Shown one piece after another: positions 59,579-64,000 of a stretch of 64,000 nucleotides of DNA. Each line of letters opens with the position of its first letter. The stretch's first letter is position 1. The stretch is from contig NZ_PQSS01000022.1 in assembly GCF_002920535.1 (NCBI RefSeq), forward strand, positions 41,845-105,844, in the 5' to 3' direction. Under the pieces are notes generated by a model. The model was not told where the DNA came from. It was given only the letters and a program-made list of their open reading frames with translations, and made no database searches. Source of the DNA: Streptomyces sp. Ru71 (GTDB taxonomy: Bacteria; Actinomycetota; Actinomycetes; Streptomycetales; Streptomycetaceae). A program made the position numbers and the translations under genes.

Positions 59579-61378
59579 ATGGCGTTGAACCGCCGCACGT
59601 TTCTGGAGAAGTCGGCCGCGACCGGGGCGGGGGTGGCCGTGGCGAGCGCGGTGGCGGCTCCGGCCGCGCAGGCGGCGCCCGCGGCGCAGCCCGGCGAGAA
59701 GCGGTACTCGCTGACCGTCATGGGGACGACGGATCTGCACGGGCATGTCTTCAACTGGGACTACTTCAAGGACGCGGAGTACTCCGACAAGGCGGGCAAC
59801 GCGCAGGGTCTGGCGCGTGTCTCGACGCTGGTGAACCAGATCCGGGCCGAGCGGGGCCGGGAGAACACGCTGCTGCTGGACGCGGGTGACACGATCCAGG
59901 GCACGCCGCTGACGTACTACTTCGCGAAGGTGGATCCGATCACCGCGCAGGGTGGTCCGGTGCATCCGATGGCGGCGGCGATGAACGCGATCGGGTATGA
60001 CGCGGCGGCGCTGGGGAACCACGAGTTCAACTACGGCATCGAGACGCTGCGGAAGTTCGAGGAGCAGCTGGACTTTCCGCTGCTGGGTGCGAACGCGGTG
60101 GACGCAAGGACGCTGCGGCCGGCGTTTCCTCCGTACGTGATGAAGACGCTCCGGGTGCGGGGCGCGCGCCCGGTGAAGGTGGCGGTGCTGGGTCTGACCA
60201 ACCCGGGCATCGCGATCTGGGACAAGGCGTATGTGCAGGGCAAGTTGGCGTTCCCGGGGCTGGAGGAGCAGGCGGCGAAGTGGGTGCCGAAGCTCAGGTC
60301 GATGGGTGCGGACGTGGTGATCGTGTCGGCGCACTCGGGTACGTCGGGGACGTCGTCGTACGGTGACCAGGTGCCGTATGTGGAGAACGCGGCGGCGAAC
60401 GTGGCGCGGCGGGTGCCGGGGATCGACGCGATTCTGGTGGGGCACGCGCATGTGGAGATCCCGGAGCTGAGGGTCGTCAACGAGCAGTCGGGGAAGACGG
60501 TCGTGCTGTCGGAGCCGTTGTGTTACGCGGAGCGGCTGACGGTGTTCGATGTCGAGCTGGTGTTCCGGCGGGGTTGCTGGGAGGTGGAGTCGGTGGCGGC
60601 GTCGCTGCGTGACTCGCGCTCCGTGGCGGACGACCCGAAGATCACGAGGTTGCTGTCGGAGCAGCACGCGAAGGTGGTGGCGTATGTCAATCAGGTGGTC
60701 GGCACGGCGACGCAGACGCTGACGACGGTGGAGGCGCGGTACAAGGACGCGCCGATCATCGACCTGATCACGAAGGTGCAGGAGGACGTGGTCAGGGCGG
60801 CGCTGGCGGGGACGGAGTACGCGTCGCTGCCGGTGATCGCGCAGGCGTCGCCGTTCTCGCGGACGTCGGAGATCCCCGCGGGTGAGGTGACGATCCGGGA
60901 TCTGTCGAGCCTGTACATATACGACAACACGCTGGTGGCGAAGTTGATGACGGGTGCGCAGGTGCGGGCGTACCTGGAGTATTCGGCGGAGTACTTCGTG
61001 CAGACGGCGCCGGACGTGGTGGTCGATGTGGAGAAGCTGACGAACGCGAACGGGCGTCCGGACTACAACTACGACTATGTGTCGGGTCTGGTGTACGACA
61101 TCGACGTGGCGCAGCCGGCCGGGTCGCGGATCAGGAACCTGACGTTCAATGGGGCTCCGCTGGATGATGCGCAGCAGTTCGTGCTGGCGGTGAACAACTA
61201 CCGGGCGAACGGTGGCGGTGCGTTCCCGTTCGTGGCGTCGGCGAAGGAGTTGTGGTCGGAGTCGACGGAGATCCGGACGCGGATCGCGGAGTGGGTGACG
61301 GCGAAGGGTGTGCTGGATCCGAAGGACTTCGCGTCGGTGGACTGGAAGCTGACGCGTAACGGTGTGCCGGTGTTCTGA
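59579..61378 (+). CDS. Tat-exported bifunctional metallophosphatase/5'-nucleotidase
   Basis: A 599-residue secreted enzyme. The signal NRRTFLEKSAATGAGVAVAS has the twin-arginine motif and an Ala-rich h-region ending near APAAQAAP. The catalytic domain has metal-binding motifs TTDLHGHVFNWDYF, DAGDTIQGTPL, GNHEFNYGI and GHAHVEIPE, and the C-terminal nucleotidase domain the specificity segment YEYSAEYF-like EYSAEYFVQTAPDVV and NNYRANGGGAFPFV. It removes phosphate from nucleotides or 2',3'-cyclic nucleotides outside the cell. The ATG at 59579 follows GGAGAGG. A terminator follows. Confidence 0.94.
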   Translation: MALNRRTFLEKSAATGAGVAVASAVAAPAAQAAPAAQPGEKRYSLTVMGTTDLHGHVFNWDYFKDAEYSDKAGNAQGLARVSTLVNQIRAERGRENTLLLDAGDTIQGTPLTYYFAKVDPITAQGGPVHPMAAAMNAIGYDAAALGNHEFNYGIETLRKFEEQLDFPLLGANAVDARTLRPAFPPYVMKTLRVRGARPVKVAVLGLTNPGIAIWDKAYVQGKLAFPGLEEQAAKWVPKLRSMGADVVIVSAHSGTSGTSSYGDQVPYVENAAANVARRVPGIDAILVGHAHVEIPELRVVNEQSGKTVVLSEPLCYAERLTVFDVELVFRRGCWEVESVAASLRDSRSVADDPKITRLLSEQHAKVVAYVNQVVGTATQTLTTVEARYKDAPIIDLITKVQEDVVRAALAGTEYASLPVIAQASPFSRTSEIPAGEVTIRDLSSLYIYDNTLVAKLMTGAQVRAYLEYSAEYFVQTAPDVVVDVEKLTNANGRPDYNYDYVSGLVYDIDVAQPAGSRIRNLTFNGAPLDDAQQFVLAVNNYRANGGGAFPFVASAKELWSESTEIRTRIAEWVTAKGVLDPKDFASVDWKLTRNGVPVF

Positions 61379-61394
61379 CCTGGTGGAGGCTGCT

Positions 61395-61466
61395 GCCGGC
61401 GGAGCGGTGGGCGGTGGTTCGGGCCATGGTGGTCCTGGCCGTCGCTGCCGCTCCGCCGGCTTTTTT
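61395..61466 (+). terminator. Long-loop terminator after the nucleotidase gene
   Basis: GCCGGCGGAGCGG (61395-61407) and CCGCTCCGCCGGC (61448-61460) form a perfect 13-bp stem around a 40-nt loop, followed by TTTTTT. It also lies close to the end of the convergent monooxygenase gene and can serve as a common stop. Confidence 0.8.
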
Positions 61467-61487
61467 GTGTGGTTCGGGGCCCGGGTT

Positions 61488-62895
61488 TCAGTGTTCCTGG
61501 ACGAGTGGCGTGAGGTGCTCGTGGGGGCGGCGGCCGGGGGGTACGCGGTCGGTGGGCTGGAGGCCGAATGTGGTGAAGGCGGTGCGGGTGGGCAGGGGGT
61601 AGGTCTCTTTGCCGGTGAGGGTGTTGAGGATGGTGGCGCTGCGCCAGGCGGCGAGGCCTAGGTCGGGGGCGCCGACGCCGTGGGTGTGGCGTTCGGCGTT
61701 CTGTACGTAGACGGTGCCGGTGACGGAGGGGTCGAGGACGAGGCGGTAGTGCTCGTCGATGCGGGGGCGGTCGCTGGTGTCGCGGCGCAGGTAGGGGTCG
61801 AGTCCGGCGAGCAGGTGGGTCAGGGGGCGTTCGTGGTAGCCGGTGGCGAGGACGACGGCGTCGGTGGTGAGGCGGGTGCGGGTGCCTTGCTGGATGTGTT
61901 CGAGGTGGAGTTCGACTTTGGTGGTGGCGAGGCGGCCGGCGGTGCGGACGCGGACGCCGGGGGTGAGGACGGTGTCGGGCCAGCCGCCGTGCAGGGTGCG
62001 GTGGTAGAGCTCGTCGTGGATGGCGGCGAGGGTGTCGGCGCTGATGCCTTTGTGGAGTTGCCACTGTGCGGTGACGAGCTGGTCGCGGACGGGTTCGGCG
62101 AGGGCGTGGAAGTAGCGGGTGTAGTCGGGGGTGAAGTGTTCCAGGCCGAGCTTGGAGTACTCCATGGGCGCGAACGCGTCGGTGCGGCCGATCCAGGTGA
62201 GGCGTTCGTGGCCGGCGGGGCGGTGGCGGAGCAGGTCGAGGAAGATCTCGGCGCCGGATTGTCCTGATCCGACGACGGTGATGTGCCCGGCGGTGAGGAG
62301 TTGTTCGCGGTGGTCGAGGTAGTCGGCGGCGTGGACGACGGGGACGCCGGGGGCGTCGGCGAGGGGTTTGAGCGGTTCGGGGATGTGGGGTTCGGTGCCG
62401 ATGCCGATGACGATGTTGCGGGTGTGGGTGCGGCCGAGGGCTTCGGCTTCTCCGTCGGCGTCGAGCTGGGTGTAGTCGACTTCGAAGATGTCGCGTTCGG
62501 GGTTCCAGCGCACGGCGTCGACCTGGTGGCGGAAGTGCAGTGCGGGGAGGTTCGCCGCGACCCAGCGGCAGTAGGCGTCGTATTCGGCGCGGGGGATGTG
62601 GAAGCGCTCGGCGAAGTAGAAGGGGTAGAGCCGGTCGCGGGCTTTGAGGTGGTTGAGGAAGGTCCAGCGGCTGGTGGGGTCGACGAGGGTGACGAGGTCG
62701 GCGAGGAAGGGCACTTGGAGTGTGGTGCCGTCGAGGAGCAGTCCGGGGTGCCAGTGGAAGCCGGGGCGTTGTTCGTAGAAGGCGGTGTCGAGTTCGGTGA
62801 GGGGCTGGGCGAGGGCGGCGAGGGAGAGGTTGCTGGGGCCGATGCCGATGCCGACGAGGTCGCGGGGGGTGTCGGGGGGTTGGGGGCGGGGTCAT
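61488..62895 (-). CDS. Amine N-monooxygenase (lysine/ornithine hydroxylase-like), probable N-terminal frameshift
   Basis: A flavin N-hydroxylase of the SidA/IucD/PvdA group, about 468 residues if restored. The open frame from 62714 (MPFLADLVTLVDPTSRWTFL, WVAANLPALHFRHQVDAVRW, VVGSGQSGAEIFLDLLRHRP, VVLATGYHERPLTHLLAGLD) lacks the FAD motif. In the same frame further upstream is DLVGIGIGPSNLSLAALAQP (FAD-binding), but with no start codon before a TGA. The true ATG (62895, ATGA overlap with the decarboxylase stop) is in another frame; one extra base among the C runs, most simply the 6-C run at 62874-62879, would explain it. It would hydroxylate an amine of a diamine such as cadaverine in siderophore synthesis. 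Confidence 0.83.
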
Positions 62896-64000
62896 CGGGG
62901 GGTGGTTCCTTCCGGGAGTGCGGCCTGGACGTGGGTGAGGAGGGTGGCCAGGTCGCCGGTGCTGGTGTGGGGGTTGAGGAGGGTGGCTTTGAGCCAGAGC
63001 CGGCCGTCGAGGCGGGCGCGGCCGAGGACGGCGTGGCCGTGGTGGAGGAGGGTGCGGCGCAGGGTGGCGACGGCCTCGTCGGGGGCGCCGGTGGGGCGGA
63101 AGAGGACGGTGCTGAGGGTGGGGGTGTCGTAGAGGTCGAGGTGGGGGTGGTCCTTGATGAGGGCGGCGAGTTCTTGTGCGAGGTCGAGGACGGTGTCGAC
63201 GAGGTGGCCGATGCCTCGGCGGCCGAGGGTGGTGAGGGTGGCGGCGATTTTGAGGGCGTCGGGGCGGCGGGTGGTGTGCAGGGAGCGGCCGAGGAGGTCG
63301 GGGAGGCCGGCGTCGGTGTCGTCGTCGGCGTTGAGGTAGTCGGCGCGCTGGTCGAGGGCGGTGAGGTCGGCTGGGTCGCGGACGGCGAGGATGCCGGCGG
63401 GGACGGGTTGCCAGCCGAGTTTGTGCAGGTCGAGGGTGATGGTGTGGGCGGCGTTCAGGCCGGTGAGGCGGTCGCGGTGGCGGTCGCTGAAGAGGAGGCC
63501 GCCTCCGTAGGCGGCGTCGATGTGGAGGCGGGCGCCGTGGGCGGTGCAGCGGGCGGCGATGTCGGGGAGGGGGTCGATGAGGCCGGCGTCGGTGGTGCCT
63601 GCGGTGGCGGCGACGAGGTGGGGGCCGGGGATGTGGGTGAGGGCTTCGTCGAGGGCGGCGGGGTCGAGGGTGCCGCCGGGTGCGGGGACGGTGACGGGGT
63701 CGGGCAGGCCGAGCAGCCAGGCGGCGCGGGGCAGGGAGTGGTGGGCGTTGGCTCCGGTGATCAGGCGCAGGCCGGCGCCGTGGCGTTCGCGGGCGAGGAG
63801 CAGGGCGAGCTGGTTGGACTCGGTGCCGCCGCTGGTGATGAGGGCGTCGGCGGTGCCGGTGTGGCGGGCGAGGGCTTGGGTGACGAGGGTTTCGAGGGCG
63901 GAGGCGGTGGGGGCCTGGTCCCAGGAGTCGAGGGAGGGGTTGAGGGTGGAGGCGGCGAGGTCGGCGGCGGTGGCGACGGCGAGGGGTGGGCAGTGCAGGT
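62892..64000 (-). CDS. PLP-dependent decarboxylase (siderophore-type, partial)
   Basis: A partial protein of about 368 residues, cut at the right window edge. The PLP-binding Lys is in TITLDLHKLGWQPVPAGILA, and SGGTESNQLALLLARERHG and HIDAAYGGGLL supply the cofactor pocket, as in group II decarboxylases. STLNPSLDSWDQAPTASALE matches the end of the substrate entry region. It probably decarboxylates lysine, ornithine or diaminobutyrate for the amine supplied to the adjacent N-monooxygenase. It is related to DesA of desferrioxamine synthesis but shorter in its N-terminal visible part and different in sequence, so the gene symbol is left out. TGA overlaps the ATG of the monooxygenase gene. Confidence 0.85.
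   Translation of the reverse strand, partial: LHCPPLAVATAADLAASTLNPSLDSWDQAPTASALETLVTQALARHTGTADALITSGGTESNQLALLLARERHGAGLRLITGANAHHSLPRAAWLLGLPDPVTVPAPGGTLDPAALDEALTHIPGPHLVAATAGTTDAGLIDPLPDIAARCTAHGARLHIDAAYGGGLLFSDRHRDRLTGLNAAHTITLDLHKLGWQPVPAGILAVRDPADLTALDQRADYLNADDDTDAGLPDLLGRSLHTTRRPDALKIAATLTTLGRRGIGHLVDTVLDLAQELAALIKDHPHLDLYDTPTLSTVLFRPTGAPDEAVATLRRTLLHHGHAVLGRARLDGRLWLKATLLNPHTSTGDLATLLTHVQAALPEGTTPR

Noticed and set aside
62892..64000. Calling the decarboxylase desA
   Set aside because: Visible sequence differs from classical desferrioxamine DesA in length and in several conserved segments, so the specific name is not supported.

Overview
The window is chromosomal DNA of a Streptomyces-type actinomycete. 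It has very high GC with G/C-rich third codon positions, frequent GTG starts, purine-rich Shine-Dalgarno (SD) sites, and Streptomyces-typical families (a whiJ-type XRE/DUF397/RsbW-like ATPase module, DUF2293, DUF397, ANTAR regulator, ECF41 sigma factor). The order coaE - PAC2 - rpsA - polA - FdhF/YdeP - thioesterase - livKHMGF - ANTAR regulator - tRNA - pyk is a core actinomycete block.

Layout. 1-8.2 kb: the end of a pseudouridine-5'-phosphate glycosidase gene and its PfkB kinase, a methyltransferase, a CorA-type Mg transporter, a CBS-pair protein, a uridine-kinase-like protein, a 23-unit 17-nt tandem array, a DUF2293 protein, a DUF1772 membrane protein and an orphan glutamate synthase small subunit. 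8.2-16.1 kb: the whiJ-type module, an ABC exporter, a DUF899 protein and a FUSC-type membrane protein. 16.4-26.6 kb: a 1,240-residue superfamily 1 helicase, a nucleotidyltransferase, a GNAT acetyltransferase, a GntR / NCS1 permease / Asp-Glu-hydantoin racemase unit with a perfect palindromic operator candidate, a prolyl iminopeptidase and a family 5 uracil-DNA glycosylase. 26.6-32.3 kb: a frameshifted Hsp15-like gene, wrbA and an ECF41 sigma gene that diverge from a double ECF41-type promoter region, then TPR, CoaE and PAC2 proteins. 32.6-45.7 kb: rpsA with a strong promoter and a leader hairpin covering its SD, a methyltransferase without a normal start codon, hrpB, a DUF3068 protein, a secreted lytic transglycosylase, a DUF4184 protein and polA. 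46.2-58.6 kb: FdhF/YdeP oxidoreductase, thioesterase, the liv branched-chain amino acid transporter operon, the ANTAR regulator, an odd class I tRNA with a CAA anticodon, a LAGLIDADG endonuclease-like gene carrying two TTA codons, and pyruvate kinase. 58.7-64 kb: a SIMPL protein, a Tat-exported metallophosphatase/5'-nucleotidase, and the start of a hydroxamate-siderophore-like pair (amine N-monooxygenase with a frameshift, and a PLP decarboxylase cut by the window end).

Most genes are ordinary housekeeping or conserved accessory genes. The most distinctive signals are the class I tRNA(CAA) next to the TTA-bearing homing-endonuclease-like gene, the 17-nt array kept in exact register, the paired ECF41-type promoters, the rpsA leader hairpin, and the GntR palindrome. 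Two single-base frameshifts in C/G homopolymers (Hsp15 and the N-monooxygenase) could be real or could be sequence errors.
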